A stretch of 64,000 bases of DNA from Algoriella xinjiangensis (GCF_900115015.1 NZ_FOUZ01000004.1:124001-188000), one strand, 5' to 3'. Shown: positions 39,053-48,819, counted from the first letter of the stretch. Made by a program: numbers and translations. Notes: generated by a model from the letters alone, not told the origin.

Positions 39053-41584
39053 ATGAAGAAAAGATTTTTATGGCTTTCAACAGCCTTCATTTTTGCCAGC
39101 GTTGCGCATGCACAAGTAATGACTTCGCCGCCAAGTTATTCAGAAAATCAAACCAATAAATTAGATATTTATCGTGCCGAAGCAGAACGAATCAATAATC
39201 TTGTTCACACGAAATTAGATTTAAAATTTGATTATCAAAAAGAAGAAGTTCACGGAGAAGAATGGGTCACTTTAAAACCACATTTTTACGCAGCAAATAA
39301 ACTTACGCTTGATGCAAAAGCAATGATTATTCATGAAGTTGCATTGGTACAAGGTTCTACAAAAAAGAAATTGAATTATAAATACGATGATTTACAATTA
39401 AACATCGATTTAGATAAAACCTATCAAAAAGACCAAGAATATACACTTTACATCAAATATACGGCTCGCCCTAACGAAGTAAAACAAGAAGGAAGCGCGG
39501 CAATTAATGATGCAAAAGGTGTTTATTTCATCAATTCTAAAGGAGATAAACCAAATTATCCTACACAAATTTGGACACAAGGCGAAACAGAATCTTCATC
39601 TTGTTGGTTTCCTACAATTGATAAAACCAATCAAAAAACATCACAAGAAATCACGTTAACTTATCCAGATAAATATGTTTCATTATCAAATGGAACAATG
39701 AAATCGACAAAGAAAAATACGGATGGTACAAAAACTGATTATTGGAAATTTGATAAAAAACATGCGCCGTATTTATTCTTTTTCGGAATTGGAGATTATG
39801 CCGTAATCAACGATAAATGGAAAAATATAAACGTTGATTATTATGTAGAACCTGAATATAAAGAGTATGCAAAACAGATTTTTGGGAATACGCCAGAAAT
39901 GATTCAGTTTTTCTCTGATAAATTAAATTACCCATTTCCTTGGGACAAATATGCGCAAATGACGGCACGCGAATATGTTTCGGGAGCAATGGAAAATACA
40001 ACTGCAACACTTTTTCATGATGGTGTTCAGCAAAAACCAGGTCAATTAATTGACGAAAATACTGCTGAATATGTTATTGCGCACGAATTATTTCACCATT
40101 GGTTCGGCGATTTAGTAACGGCAGAAAGTTGGACAAATTTAACTGTAAATGAATCTTTTGCTAACTATTCTGAGTATTTATGGTTTGAACATAAATATGG
40201 AAAAGAAAAAGCAGACGAACACCGTTACTCAGAAATTGCAGGCTACAAACAAGGCGATGGGCCAACTAAAAACTTAGTTCGTCCGCATTATAACTCACGC
40301 GAGGATATGTTTGATGGTGTTTCTTACAACAAAGGAGGAGCTATTTTACACATGTTGCGTAACTTTTTGGGAGATGATGCCTTTTTTAAAGGTTTAAATA
40401 AATATTTAAAAGACAACGAATACGGAAAAGCAGAAGCTGCGCAATTGCGTTTGGCATTAGAAGAAGTTTCGGGACGAGATCTTAATTGGTTTTTCGATCA
40501 ATGGTATTTTAATAGCGGACATCCAAAATTGACAACTATTTCTGATTATTCTGCAACTACTAAAAAAGTAAAAGTTATTGTTCGTCAAGATGCCTCAAAA
40601 TTGTTCGAATTTCCTTTCGCAATTGATATTGTAGAAAACGGAAAAACAACACGTCAACAAGTTTGGGTTCCGAAACAAGCTGAAACTATTTTCGAATTTA
40701 CGACGAATCAAAAACCAGATGTTGTTATTCCAAATGCGGATCAAGTTTTATTATGTGATTTAGATGATAAAAAATCAGTTGATGAATTTATTGCGCAATA
40801 CAAAGCTGGAAAAGGCAATTACACAACACGTCTTTTGGCGGTAGAAGCTATGGCAAATGCGCAAGCAACAAATCCAAAAGCGGCGGAAGCTTTAATTGAA
40901 GCGTTGAATGATTCTTTTGATGGAATTAGAATTGATGCAATTCATAAAATTGATGCGAAATCTAAACCAATGATGGATAAAGCGGTTAATAAATTAAAAC
41001 AATTAGCCACTAATGATCCTAAAACATTGGTACAAGCAGCCGCACTTTCTTCTTTAAATGAAGCGAATATTTATGATGCAACTATTTTTGAGAAAGCATC
41101 AAAAAGTCCATCATTTAGTGTTCAAGGCGCTGCGTTAACAGGAATCTTGCAAAATAATCCTGCAAAAATTAACGAGTTAACAACTATTTCTGATGATGTA
41201 GTAAAAGGTTCGCCAGATTTAGCAATGGCTTTGATACCTACTTGGATGAAAAATAATCAATTGGATAAAGCAGAATTAATTTCTGAATCTGCTGCGATGT
41301 ACGAATTTGTTAAATTTCAAGATCCTGAAAAAGGAAAAATTGCTGAACAAGCTTTTAATTGGATTATGACAAATGATACACCTGAAGCAACTGCTGCTGT
41401 AGCAAAAACGTATTCGCGTTATTACACGTATTTAAAAGAACAAAACCCAATGGCCGGAACTGCAATAAAGCAAATGGCAACAAAAGCACTTCAATTAAAA
41501 ACTGAAGCTGGAAAAACAATAAAGTCTGCACGTTTCTCTAAACAAATAGAGCAATTGACAGATGCAATAAATAAAATGAAATAA
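39053..41584 (+). CDS. M1-family zinc aminopeptidase, secreted
   Basis: From ATG 39053 the protein has 843 residues with a signal peptide ending in ASVAHAQ. The N-terminal beta domain is followed by the exopeptidase motif SGAMENTTA near 313 and the zinc site HELFHH at 344-349 with the distal glutamate in NESFANY. After about residue 580 comes a helical HEAT-like region. It should trim peptides in the periplasm or at the surface. An in-frame TTG 39 bases upstream is less likely as start, since it would bury the signal peptide. Confidence 0.92.
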   Translation: MKKRFLWLSTAFIFASVAHAQVMTSPPSYSENQTNKLDIYRAEAERINNLVHTKLDLKFDYQKEEVHGEEWVTLKPHFYAANKLTLDAKAMIIHEVALVQGSTKKKLNYKYDDLQLNIDLDKTYQKDQEYTLYIKYTARPNEVKQEGSAAINDAKGVYFINSKGDKPNYPTQIWTQGETESSSCWFPTIDKTNQKTSQEITLTYPDKYVSLSNGTMKSTKKNTDGTKTDYWKFDKKHAPYLFFFGIGDYAVINDKWKNINVDYYVEPEYKEYAKQIFGNTPEMIQFFSDKLNYPFPWDKYAQMTAREYVSGAMENTTATLFHDGVQQKPGQLIDENTAEYVIAHELFHHWFGDLVTAESWTNLTVNESFANYSEYLWFEHKYGKEKADEHRYSEIAGYKQGDGPTKNLVRPHYNSREDMFDGVSYNKGGAILHMLRNFLGDDAFFKGLNKYLKDNEYGKAEAAQLRLALEEVSGRDLNWFFDQWYFNSGHPKLTTISDYSATTKKVKVIVRQDASKLFEFPFAIDIVENGKTTRQQVWVPKQAETIFEFTTNQKPDVVIPNADQVLLCDLDDKKSVDEFIAQYKAGKGNYTTRLLAVEAMANAQATNPKAAEALIEALNDSFDGIRIDAIHKIDAKSKPMMDKAVNKLKQLATNDPKTLVQAAALSSLNEANIYDATIFEKASKSPSFSVQGAALTGILQNNPAKINELTTISDDVVKGSPDLAMALIPTWMKNNQLDKAELISESAAMYEFVKFQDPEKGKIAEQAFNWIMTNDTPEATAAVAKTYSRYYTYLKEQNPMAGTAIKQMATKALQLKTEAGKTIKSARFSKQIEQLTDAINKMK

Positions 41585-41608
41585 TATCTAAAAATTATTA
41601 TATTTGTT

Positions 41609-41638
41609 AAGCTATCCCCAAAAAGGATAGCTTTTTTT
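41609..41638 (+). terminator. Hairpin terminator after the M1 peptidase
   Basis: AAGCTATCC and GGATAGCTT are perfect arms, followed by T residues. A TATATTTG element immediately before it (41599-41606) could start folA transcripts through the hairpin. Confidence 0.75.
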
Positions 41639-41650
41639 ACCCTATAACTT

Positions 41651-42142
41651 ATGATAAACGTAATCGTAGCAAAAGCAAGTAACAACGTAATTGGTGCAAA
41701 AAATGATTTGATTTGGCACCTTCCAAATGACTTGAAACATTTCAAGAATTTAACGTCTGGACATCCTATTATTATGGGACGCAAAACGTTTGAATCTTTA
41801 GGTAGACCTTTACCTAATCGTACAAATATTGTTGTAACCCGTGATAAAGATTGGCAAGCGGAGAATATTGAGAAAGAATTTTCTTTGGAAAAAGCAATCG
41901 AATCTGCCAAAAAAATAAATGAAGATATTTACATTATTGGTGGTGGAAATATTTATAAACAAGCCATGGAATTTGCAGATGTGCTTTATATAACAGAAGT
42001 TCATCATGAATTTGAAGGCGATACTTATTTTCCTGAAATTGATGAAGAAATTTGGGAAGAAGTAGCGCGCGAAAATTTTATGAAAGATGAAAAACATCCG
42101 TATGCCTATTCGTATGTAACGTATAAACGCATTGAAGATTAA
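41651..42142 (+). CDS. folA: Dihydrofolate reductase
   Basis: This enzyme reduces dihydrofolate with NADPH and is the trimethoprim target. The 163 residues have IVAKASNNVIGAKNDLIWHLP at the N-terminus (the Met20-loop region), GRKTFESLGRPLPNR near 46 and the NADPH-binding IIGGGNIYKQAME near 96. It pairs functionally with thyA upstream. Its stop overlaps the stop of the convergent DUF2752 gene in the tetramer TTAA. Confidence 0.95.
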   Translation: MINVIVAKASNNVIGAKNDLIWHLPNDLKHFKNLTSGHPIIMGRKTFESLGRPLPNRTNIVVTRDKDWQAENIEKEFSLEKAIESAKKINEDIYIIGGGNIYKQAMEFADVLYITEVHHEFEGDTYFPEIDEEIWEEVARENFMKDEKHPYAYSYVTYKRIED

Positions 42143-42588
42143 GACGGAGATAAAAGTGTAAATGGATAAATCGAAATATTGCGAGCAATTCCATACACAA
42201 CAACTAATCCGAATACAAACCAAACAAATTTGTTGTTGTAAAACAATTTGATTCGAATTTCTTTCTCGAAAATAAAATTGTACAACCAAATTAAGGTGAT
42301 GTAAATAATAAAAGGAAATGTGATAACCAAAAGCGCATTGAAACGTAAAGCTTCGGTAATTTCTAAATGCAATAAATGATGAATTGCGCGCTGAGAACCA
42401 CATCCAGGGCAATTTATCCCGAAAAATAAATTAGAAGGACAACGTAAAAAAACGGTTCCTTTTTCAGACGGATTATGTATAAAAAAGTAATAAATAAATG
42501 CTCCACCTAATAATAAGATGGAGCATAATTTTATTAATATTCTTTTATTTTTAGTATCCACTTCCACCAAATACAGCGCTTCCTGCAC
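42139..42588 (-). CDS. DUF2752 family membrane protein
   Basis: The 149-residue protein has three or four hydrophobic helices and the family signature CPGCGSQRAIHHLL (about residues 60-73), preceded by LRCPSNLFFG. Its function is unknown; the Cys-x2-Cys pair suggests metal binding or redox. The reading frame overlaps the CD225-type gene by 38 bases from its ATG at 42588; initiation at a GTG nearer the stop of that gene is an alternative. These two families commonly appear side by side in Bacteroidota. Confidence 0.82.
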   Translation of the reverse strand: MQEALYLVEVDTKNKRILIKLCSILLLGGAFIYYFFIHNPSEKGTVFLRCPSNLFFGINCPGCGSQRAIHHLLHLEITEALRFNALLVITFPFIIYITLIWLYNFIFEKEIRIKLFYNNKFVWFVFGLVVVYGIARNISIYPFTLLSPS

Positions 42589-42859
42589 CTAAAACTACCA
42601 TAAAAATAATATACAAAACAATACCAATAGCAGAAGCTATAGCACCCCACATTGCAAATTTCTTTGCATCTGCAGCAGCTTGTCTCGCAGCATCATATTG
42701 ACCTTGTGCCCATAATGTATTTACACTTGTAGATTTTATAATAGAAACTATTCCTAATGGTAAGCAGCATAAAACTGTACATAAAATAGCCCAAACTAAG
42801 TTATTGTCTGGTGGCGTTCCGTTCTCAAATTCGTTGAATTGAGTAGTTTGTTCGTTCAT
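42551..42859 (-). CDS. CD225/dispanin family membrane protein
   Basis: The 102-residue protein has two membrane helices, NNLVWAILCTVLCCLPLGIV (about 19-38) and a C-terminal one (about 70-92), separated by the conserved amphipathic loop VNTLWAQGQYDAARQAAADA. That is the CD225 fold, shared with animal IFITM proteins. The bacterial role is unknown, though an effect on membrane curvature or stability has been proposed for the family. It overlaps and precedes the DUF2752 gene. Confidence 0.85.
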   Translation of the reverse strand: MNEQTTQFNEFENGTPPDNNLVWAILCTVLCCLPLGIVSIIKSTSVNTLWAQGQYDAARQAAADAKKFAMWGAIASAIGIVLYIIFMVVLGAGSAVFGGSGY

Positions 42860-42916
42860 AAGATTGATTTAGAGTTAATTCAAATATTGTTTAGTGCTTA
42901 TAAAAATAAACAAAAA

Positions 42917-42940
42917 AAGCAAGAACCAAAATTCTTGCTT
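42917..42940 (-). terminator. Hairpin terminator after the MFS permease
   Basis: AAGCAAGAA and TTCTTGCTT form a perfect stem with T residues on the minus strand after it. Confidence 0.75.
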
Positions 42941-42963
42941 TATATTTTTATGATTTTAACATC

Positions 42964-44301
42964 TTAATGCTTTATCTCATCCAACTCATTTGGATTGTGC
43001 TTATACTTAAATATAATTGCAAATAAAATTGTTACGACCAATGCGTATCCTGCAAAAATAAACCAAGAATGTCGCCAACCTTCTAATTGCATTTCCAAAT
43101 CGTTTGGATGACTGTATACATAATGATTAACGATGTATTGCGCAATCAACATACCTATTGTTGCTCCAAAACCGTTTGTCATCATCATAAATACACCTTG
43201 TGCAGAAGATCTAATTTCTTCGTTTGTTTCTTTATCAACATATAAAGAACCTGATACGTTAAAGAAATCAAATGCGATTCCGTAAACAATCATTGATAAA
43301 ACAAACATCCAAACACCCGATCCTGGATCTCCTAATCCAAATAATCCGAAGCGTAAAACCCATCCTATCATGGCCATTAACATCACTATTTTTATTCCAA
43401 ATCTTTTTAAGAAGAATGGAATTAATAAAATACATAATGTTTCTGAAACTTGTGATAACGAGATTAATGCATTGGCATTACTTGCGCCCCATGTATTTGC
43501 ATACGCTGGAACATCTTTAAAAGTGGTGATAAAAGGATTTGCATAACCATTTGTAATTTGTAACGAAACACCTAAAAGCATTGAGAATACAAAGAAAATA
43601 GCCATTTTTCTGTCTTTGAATAAAGCAAAAGCTTTTAAACCAAAGGCATCTGATATTGATTGTTTTTCCGAACTTTTATTGATTGCACAATTTGGCAATA
43701 CAAAACTAAAAAGAAATAGAATTACACCTAAAACTCCAGATACAAAAAATTGAAAGTAGTCGGATTGAAAACTTACAAATGTTGGATCACTAGAAAAGTT
43801 AAATGTAAAAGCGCCGTCTTTAAATCCAGAAAAATTTACAAATAGCATTGCTACAATAAAACCTACCGTACCAAATGTTCTTATTGGTGGGAAAGCCTTG
43901 ATTGTATCAAGATTATTTTGTTTTAAAATAGTGTAGGCTGTTGAGTTAGAAAGTGCGATAGTTGGCATAAAAAATGCAACGCTTATCGAATAAAGTGTAA
44001 AAATTGTCGTAAAATCGACATTGTCGCCAGCAGTATATCCGTAATATCCTGTTGCAAACATAAAAATTGCTGCTAATAAATGATTTAATCCCAACAAACG
44101 TTGTACAGGAATCCATCTATCTGCAACGATACCCATTATAGCGGGCATAAAAATGGATACAATTCCTTGCATCGCATAAAAAAGACCAATTTTTGGACCT
44201 AATCCAACTGACCCTAAGTAATTTCCCATCGAAGTAAGGTATGCTCCCCATACCGCAAACTCTAGGAAACTCATGATTGTAAGTCTAAGCTTTACAGACA
44301 T
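42964..44301 (-). CDS. Nucleoside:H+ symporter-type MFS permease
   Basis: The 445-residue protein has about 12 membrane helices. The N-terminus LRLTIMSFLEFAVWGAYLTSMG and GIVADRWIPVQRLLG resemble NupG/XapB of the nucleoside:H+ symporter family, so import of nucleosides is likely. The later segment YGIAFDFFNVSGSLYVD, typical of that family, supports it. The gene precedes the CD225 pair but is separated from it by a terminator. Confidence 0.8.
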   Translation of the reverse strand: MSVKLRLTIMSFLEFAVWGAYLTSMGNYLGSVGLGPKIGLFYAMQGIVSIFMPAIMGIVADRWIPVQRLLGLNHLLAAIFMFATGYYGYTAGDNVDFTTIFTLYSISVAFFMPTIALSNSTAYTILKQNNLDTIKAFPPIRTFGTVGFIVAMLFVNFSGFKDGAFTFNFSSDPTFVSFQSDYFQFFVSGVLGVILFLFSFVLPNCAINKSSEKQSISDAFGLKAFALFKDRKMAIFFVFSMLLGVSLQITNGYANPFITTFKDVPAYANTWGASNANALISLSQVSETLCILLIPFFLKRFGIKIVMLMAMIGWVLRFGLFGLGDPGSGVWMFVLSMIVYGIAFDFFNVSGSLYVDKETNEEIRSSAQGVFMMMTNGFGATIGMLIAQYIVNHYVYSHPNDLEMQLEGWRHSWFIFAGYALVVTILFAIIFKYKHNPNELDEIKH

Positions 44302-44319
44302 AATTATATGAAATAGTTA

Positions 44320-44946
44320 TTAGTTTTCCATGTTATCTATTTGATCACGTAAGCGCGCTGCTAATTCGTAATCTTCATTTTGTACAGCTTTCTTCATTTC
44401 GGTATCCAGCTCATCTTTCGTCCAACCTTCGTACTCGTTTAGATCATTCTCTAAACCAGCCAAAAGATCAAGTTCGTCTTCTAGTTGATTAACTGTTCTA
44501 CTAATATTGTCCTCTTCTTCTTGTACAATATCCAAATGAATTCCTGCTTTTTCTACAACATGTTCATAGGCATAAATTGGTGCATTAAAACGAACCGCCA
44601 ATGCAATTGCATCCGAAGTTCTCGAATCTATTTCGGCACGATTTCCATCTTCATTCAAAAATACAATGTTCGAATAAAAAACACCGTCTTCTAATTTATA
44701 GATATAAATTGAATCTACATTCAAATGAAATTCTTTTCCTAACGAAACAAACAAGTCATGCGTTAATGGGCGTGGTGGATTAATATCTTTTTCTAAAGCC
44801 AAAGCAATTGATTGCGCCTCGAAACTACCAATAATTATTGGCAACTTTCTTCCTCCTACTTTTTCTTCCAGAATTAATGCATAAGCACCAGTCTGTGTTT
44901 GACTGTAGGAAATTCCTTTAATATTTAATCTGATTAAATTGTCCAT
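44320..44946 (-). CDS. Bifunctional nuclease (BFN/DUF151) with C-terminal UVR motif
   Basis: The 208-residue protein has a BFN domain (about 5-140), seen in ALILEEKVGGRKLPIIIG, FEAQSIALALEK and AEIDSRTSDAIALAVRFNAPIY. A UvrB/UvrC-type helical motif closes it (TEMKKAVQNEDYELAARLRDQI). BFN relatives have RNase and DNase activity, and the UVR motif mediates protein contact. It begins 18 bases upstream of the MFS permease start, so co-transcription is likely. Confidence 0.85.
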   Translation of the reverse strand: MDNLIRLNIKGISYSQTQTGAYALILEEKVGGRKLPIIIGSFEAQSIALALEKDINPPRPLTHDLFVSLGKEFHLNVDSIYIYKLEDGVFYSNIVFLNEDGNRAEIDSRTSDAIALAVRFNAPIYAYEHVVEKAGIHLDIVQEEEDNISRTVNQLEDELDLLAGLENDLNEYEGWTKDELDTEMKKAVQNEDYELAARLRDQIDNMEN

Positions 44947-45000
44947 TTGGGCGTAAATCTATGAAAAACTGATGAATATTTAATGTTTTTTTAATAGATA

Positions 45001-45032
45001 AAAAAATCCGAATCAACTAAATGACTCGGATT
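45001..45032 (-). terminator. Hairpin terminator after etfA
   Basis: AATCCGAATCA and TGACTCGGATT pair with one mismatch; the minus strand ends in T residues. Confidence 0.7.
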
Positions 45033-45054
45033 AAATTTATAATCTAAAAAATGA

Positions 45055-46011
45055 TTAGGCTAGACCTTTATATTTTTTTAATTCTTCAATAAATTTAGGA
45101 ACTACCTCAAAAGCATCACCAACAATACCATAATCAGCTGCTTTAAAGAAAGGTGCTTCTGGATCATTGTTAATAACTACGATTGTTTTAGACCCGTTAA
45201 CACCAGCTAAATGCTGAATTGCTCCCGAAATACCAACTGCGATATATAAGTTTGGTGCAATTGCTTTACCTGTTTGTCCTACGTGCTCTGCGTGAGGTCT
45301 CCATCCGATATCAGCTACTGGTTTAGATGATGCTGTTGCTGCACCTAAAACACTTGCTAATTCTTCTATCATTCCCCAGTTTTCTGGACCTTTTAATCCA
45401 CGACCTGCTGAAACAACTATTTCTGCTTCTTTTAAATCGATTTTATCTGTAGAAGCTAATTCCGTAGAAATTACTTTTACTTTTGCATCTGCATCAGAAA
45501 CTGTAACAGAAGCTGATTCTTCTGAACCTGAAACTGCGTTTTCTTTTGTTCCAAATGCATTTTGTAAAACTGTAACAACAATTTTACCTGTAACTGCAAC
45601 AGTTTCGATTCCCTTCCCAGAGAAAGCCTTACGCTCTACTGTAAATGGAGAAACTGATTTTGGTGCTTTTTCTACATTAGTTACTAAAGATGCGCCTGTT
45701 TTGTATGCTAAAACTGGTGCAATTGTAGCGCCTTCGTTAGTAGATGGTAAAACCACTACATCTCCTTGTGCTACTTCTGCTAAAGCTTTTGCGTAAGAAT
45801 TTGCGTCAAATTTAGCTAATGCATCATTTGAAACTTTTACTACTTTAGAAGCTCCGTATTTATATAATTCGTCTGCAGCAGCATTTCCAAAAACGATTGC
45901 TGTAACTGTATCTCCTGCAACATCAGCTGTAGCCTTTGCATAAGCAACTGCCTCTAATCCTGCTTTTTTATATTTTCCGTCGTGTGACTCTGCGTATACA
46001 AAAATTGCCAT
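45055..46011 (-). CDS. etfA: Electron transfer flavoprotein subunit alpha
   Basis: With EtfB this subunit carries electrons from acyl-CoA dehydrogenases to the quinone pool. The 318 residues have the C-terminal FAD domain with SAGRGLKGPENW, PVADIGWRPHAEHVGQTG, LYIAVGISGAIQHLAG and NNDPEAPFFKAADYGIVGD. The gene follows etfB by 26 bases. An ETF:quinone oxidoreductase is not in the window. Confidence 0.95.
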   Translation of the reverse strand: MAIFVYAESHDGKYKKAGLEAVAYAKATADVAGDTVTAIVFGNAAADELYKYGASKVVKVSNDALAKFDANSYAKALAEVAQGDVVVLPSTNEGATIAPVLAYKTGASLVTNVEKAPKSVSPFTVERKAFSGKGIETVAVTGKIVVTVLQNAFGTKENAVSGSEESASVTVSDADAKVKVISTELASTDKIDLKEAEIVVSAGRGLKGPENWGMIEELASVLGAATASSKPVADIGWRPHAEHVGQTGKAIAPNLYIAVGISGAIQHLAGVNGSKTIVVINNDPEAPFFKAADYGIVGDAFEVVPKFIEELKKYKGLA

Positions 46012-46037
46012 TTTTTACTTTCTTTTAGGTGATTAAA

Positions 46038-46784
46038 TTAGATTACTTTAGCTTCTTCGTGTAATAATCTTACCAATTCTGCTACATTGTCTTTGTCTAC
46101 CAAAGTTACATTACCTCTCGAAACAGGTTTTTCGTAACCAACAACTTCTACTTTCGTTTCAGTTGCTTCTGGTGCTACAACAGTGATTTGTTTTGTACGT
46201 GCTTGCATAATTCCGCGCATGTTTGGAATTCTTAATGCAGCTTCGTCAACTAAACCTTTTTGTCCTGCGAAAACAGCTGGTAAAGCAACTTCTACAGTTT
46301 CTTTTCCACCATCAATTTCGCGAACGGCTTTTGCTGCAGAACCTTCTACGTCTAAACCAATACATCCGTTTACAAATCCATAATCTAACATTGCTGCTAC
46401 TAATCCTGGAACTGATCCACCATTATAATCAATCGATTCTCTTCCTGTTAATACAAGATCAAATCCACCATCTTTTGCTGCTTTTGCAATTTGTGTTGCT
46501 ACGAAGAAATCGTCGCGCGCATCACCATCAACACGAATACCGTCATTGGCACCGATTGCTAAGGCTTTACGCATTACTGGATCTACAGAAGCGTCACCAA
46601 CAGTTAAAATAGTAACAGTAGCACCTTGTTTTTCTTGTAATTCTACTGCTTTATTTAAACTAAATTCATCGTGTGGGTTTATAACGAACTGAACGCCATT
46701 CTTATCGAACTCTTTTCCGTCAGCTGTGAAGTTGATTTTTGCTGTAGTATCTGGTACACTACTAATACAAACTAATATCTTCAT
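46038..46784 (-). CDS. etfB: Electron transfer flavoprotein subunit beta
   Basis: The 248 residues begin KILVCISSVPDTTAKI, the family start, with VINPHDEFSLNKAVEL and the nucleotide-site segment GRESIDYNGGSVPGLVAAML. It forms a heterodimer with EtfA, encoded next on the same strand. Residues binding AMP are in the usual region. Confidence 0.94.
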   Translation of the reverse strand: MKILVCISSVPDTTAKINFTADGKEFDKNGVQFVINPHDEFSLNKAVELQEKQGATVTILTVGDASVDPVMRKALAIGANDGIRVDGDARDDFFVATQIAKAAKDGGFDLVLTGRESIDYNGGSVPGLVAAMLDYGFVNGCIGLDVEGSAAKAVREIDGGKETVEVALPAVFAGQKGLVDEAALRIPNMRGIMQARTKQITVVAPEATETKVEVVGYEKPVSRGNVTLVDKDNVAELVRLLHEEAKVI

Positions 46785-46853
46785 AATTTTGTGTTTACTT
46801 TTTTCTGTTATGTAAAAATAAATAAATATTTTTATTATGCAAGCATAATAACG

Positions 46854-47687
46854 TTAATTCTTTATTAGGTCTTGGTTTTTGGCTTTCAATTGTTTCTTAT
46901 AAACTGAATTAGAAATAAGTACACTTAATTCGTACAATATCCAAAGTGGAATTGTTACCAATACCATGCTATAAACATCGTTAGGTGTAATTGCTGCTGC
47001 AATAACCAAAACAACGATAAAGGCATGCTTGCGATATTCTCTCAAAAATGCTGGTGTAAGAAGACCAATACTTGTTAAGAAATATACAAATACGGGCATT
47101 AAAAACATGACACCCATCGATAATAATAATTGTACAAATAAATCGATATAACTTGGCAAAGTCCATGTATTACCTACGCCAAATGGATCGTAAGTAAATA
47201 AAAATTGTGTACACAAAGGCAACAACATATAATAACTAAACATAACGCCTGTTACAAAGAAAAATGTAACTGCAAATATTGTAAATCCTGCGTATTTGCG
47301 TTCACCTTCTTTAAGTGCTGGTTTTACAAAATTCCATAACTCAAATATTATATAAGGAATTGCTAAAATTACACCGCATACAATTACTGCAAAAAATTGT
47401 GAAGTAATTTGCCCTGATGGATTAAGATTGGTCAAATCCTTCGAAATATCAAAAGACTCGGTGTAGATTTTTCCAAATCCGGTAAACTCTCCAAAATCAT
47501 TGAAAATTGAAAATGTTGGAAATGTAGATTTTAGCGGTGCCATAATTACATTATTCACCAACTCGTCCCAATAAAGTGCTACAGCTATAGATGTAACAAC
47601 AAGTGCAAGAATAGAACGAACTAAATGTCCTCTTAATTCGCCAACATGCGCCAAGAAAGACATACTTGTTTTTTTAGTTTGTGCCAT
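46854..47687 (-). CDS. tatC: Sec-independent protein translocase TatC
   Basis: TatC is the receptor of the twin-arginine pathway, which exports folded proteins. The 277 residues have about six helices, the N-terminal MSFLAHVGELRGHLVRS motif, and VMFSYYMLLPLCTQFLFTY and PSYIDLFVQLLLSMGVMF. The C-terminal VIAAAITPNDVYSMVLVTIP is also conserved. TatA/B is not in the window. The gene starts 3 bases after the kdsD stop codon. Confidence 0.93.
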   Translation of the reverse strand: MAQTKKTSMSFLAHVGELRGHLVRSILALVVTSIAVALYWDELVNNVIMAPLKSTFPTFSIFNDFGEFTGFGKIYTESFDISKDLTNLNPSGQITSQFFAVIVCGVILAIPYIIFELWNFVKPALKEGERKYAGFTIFAVTFFFVTGVMFSYYMLLPLCTQFLFTYDPFGVGNTWTLPSYIDLFVQLLLSMGVMFLMPVFVYFLTSIGLLTPAFLREYRKHAFIVVLVIAAAITPNDVYSMVLVTIPLWILYELSVLISNSVYKKQLKAKNQDLIKN

Positions 47688-47689
47688 CG

Positions 47690-48655
47690 TTATTCTATTC
47701 CTTCGTTTAAAATTGAGTGAATATCCAAAATACCGTAATATTCATTTTCGTCATCCACAACAACCAATTGACCAATACTATTTTGGCGCAAAATAGCCAA
47801 AGCTTCTCTTGCTTTCTCAGCTTTATTAATTGTTTTTGGATGCATCGACGCAATATCTTTTGCTGTTAAATGATCAAATGTTTTGTTATTTAACAACATT
47901 CTACGCAAATCGCCATCTGTTATTACACCAATAATTTTCTTGCCATCCAAAACGGCTGTAATACCATGTCGACCTGATGTTAAAGAATTTATAACTTCAG
48001 AAATTGATGAATCTGGTTGTACAAATGGTTTTCTTTCTGGATCAACAATATTCTCCACCGTCCATAACAAACGTTTTCCTAGCGCACCACCTGGATGATA
48101 TTTTGCAAAATCGTTCTGAGAAAATGAACGCATTTTCATCAGCGCAACTGCCAAAGCATCGCCCATTACCAACTGAGAAGTGGTAGAAGTTGTAGGTGCT
48201 AAATTTACCGGACAAGCTTCCTTGGTTACATTAACATCTAAAACAATATCCGAATTTTTAGCCAATTCTGATTTTAAGTTAGACGTTAAACCAATTAAAA
48301 CAGAAGCGTACTGTTTTAGAATTGGTGCCAAATAAGTAATTTCTGGAGTATTTCCACTTTTTGATATGCAAATAACAACATCTTCTGGCCTCAATAAGCC
48401 CAAATCACCATGTATGGCTTCTGTTGCATGTAAAAATTGGCTTGGTGTTCCGGTCGAATTTAAAGTTGCTACAATTTTATTTGCAATATGTGCACTCTTT
48501 CCTACCCCAACAATAACCAACTTCCCTTTTGCATTAAATATCGCATTAACCGCATCAACAAAAGAATCGTTAATACGCGAAGCAATTGCTTCGAGCTCTT
48601 GTATTTCTTCTCGAAAAACATCTTGAGCAATCTGTATTAAATCTGAATTTTTCAC
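47690..48655 (-). CDS. kdsD: Arabinose-5-phosphate isomerase (KpsF/GutQ/KdsD family)
   Basis: This isomerase turns ribulose 5-phosphate into arabinose 5-phosphate, the first step to Kdo. The 321 residues have an SIS domain (about 30-190) with GVGKSAHIANKIVATLNSTGTP, the loop AIHGDLGL and SKSGNTPE. Two CBS repeats (about 205-320) follow, including RHGITAVLDGKKIIGVITDGDL. kdsB is in the same window, although unlinked. tatC follows at once. Confidence 0.9.
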   Translation of the reverse strand: MKNSDLIQIAQDVFREEIQELEAIASRINDSFVDAVNAIFNAKGKLVIVGVGKSAHIANKIVATLNSTGTPSQFLHATEAIHGDLGLLRPEDVVICISKSGNTPEITYLAPILKQYASVLIGLTSNLKSELAKNSDIVLDVNVTKEACPVNLAPTTSTTSQLVMGDALAVALMKMRSFSQNDFAKYHPGGALGKRLLWTVENIVDPERKPFVQPDSSISEVINSLTSGRHGITAVLDGKKIIGVITDGDLRRMLLNNKTFDHLTAKDIASMHPKTINKAEKAREALAILRQNSIGQLVVVDDENEYYGILDIHSILNEGIE

Positions 48656-48768
48656 AATAAAATTTCTATTGTCTATTTTTAAAATTTTTCGTACTTTTAC
48701 TCTCCTTTTTTATTATCACTCAATTATATAAAAAACTTAGAAAAATTAAGTGTATATTTATGAGGTAT

Positions 48769-48776
48769 CAAATATA
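48769..48776 (-). promoter_or_regulatory. -7 element TATATTTG possibly for kdsD-tatC
   Basis: It is an exact TAnnTTTG match in the 164-base divergent gap, implying a leader of about 105 bases. No match is clear for recQ on the other strand. Confidence 0.35.
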
Positions 48777-48819
48777 GGAACTATTTAATTTATAATATTA
48801 ATTTTAGTCTTTTGTGTAG

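Noticed and set aside
42139-42142. Shared TTAA between the stop codons of folA and the DUF2752 gene
   Set aside because: Overlapping stops of convergent genes occur by chance in compact AT-rich genomes.
41810-42412. 200-residue Phe/Ile-rich minus-strand frame
   Set aside because: It is antisense to folA and overlaps DUF2752 in another frame, with no family resemblance.
46223-46612. Leu/Gln/His-rich plus-strand reading frame
   Set aside because: It is the complement of etfB and has the low-complexity composition of an antisense frame.
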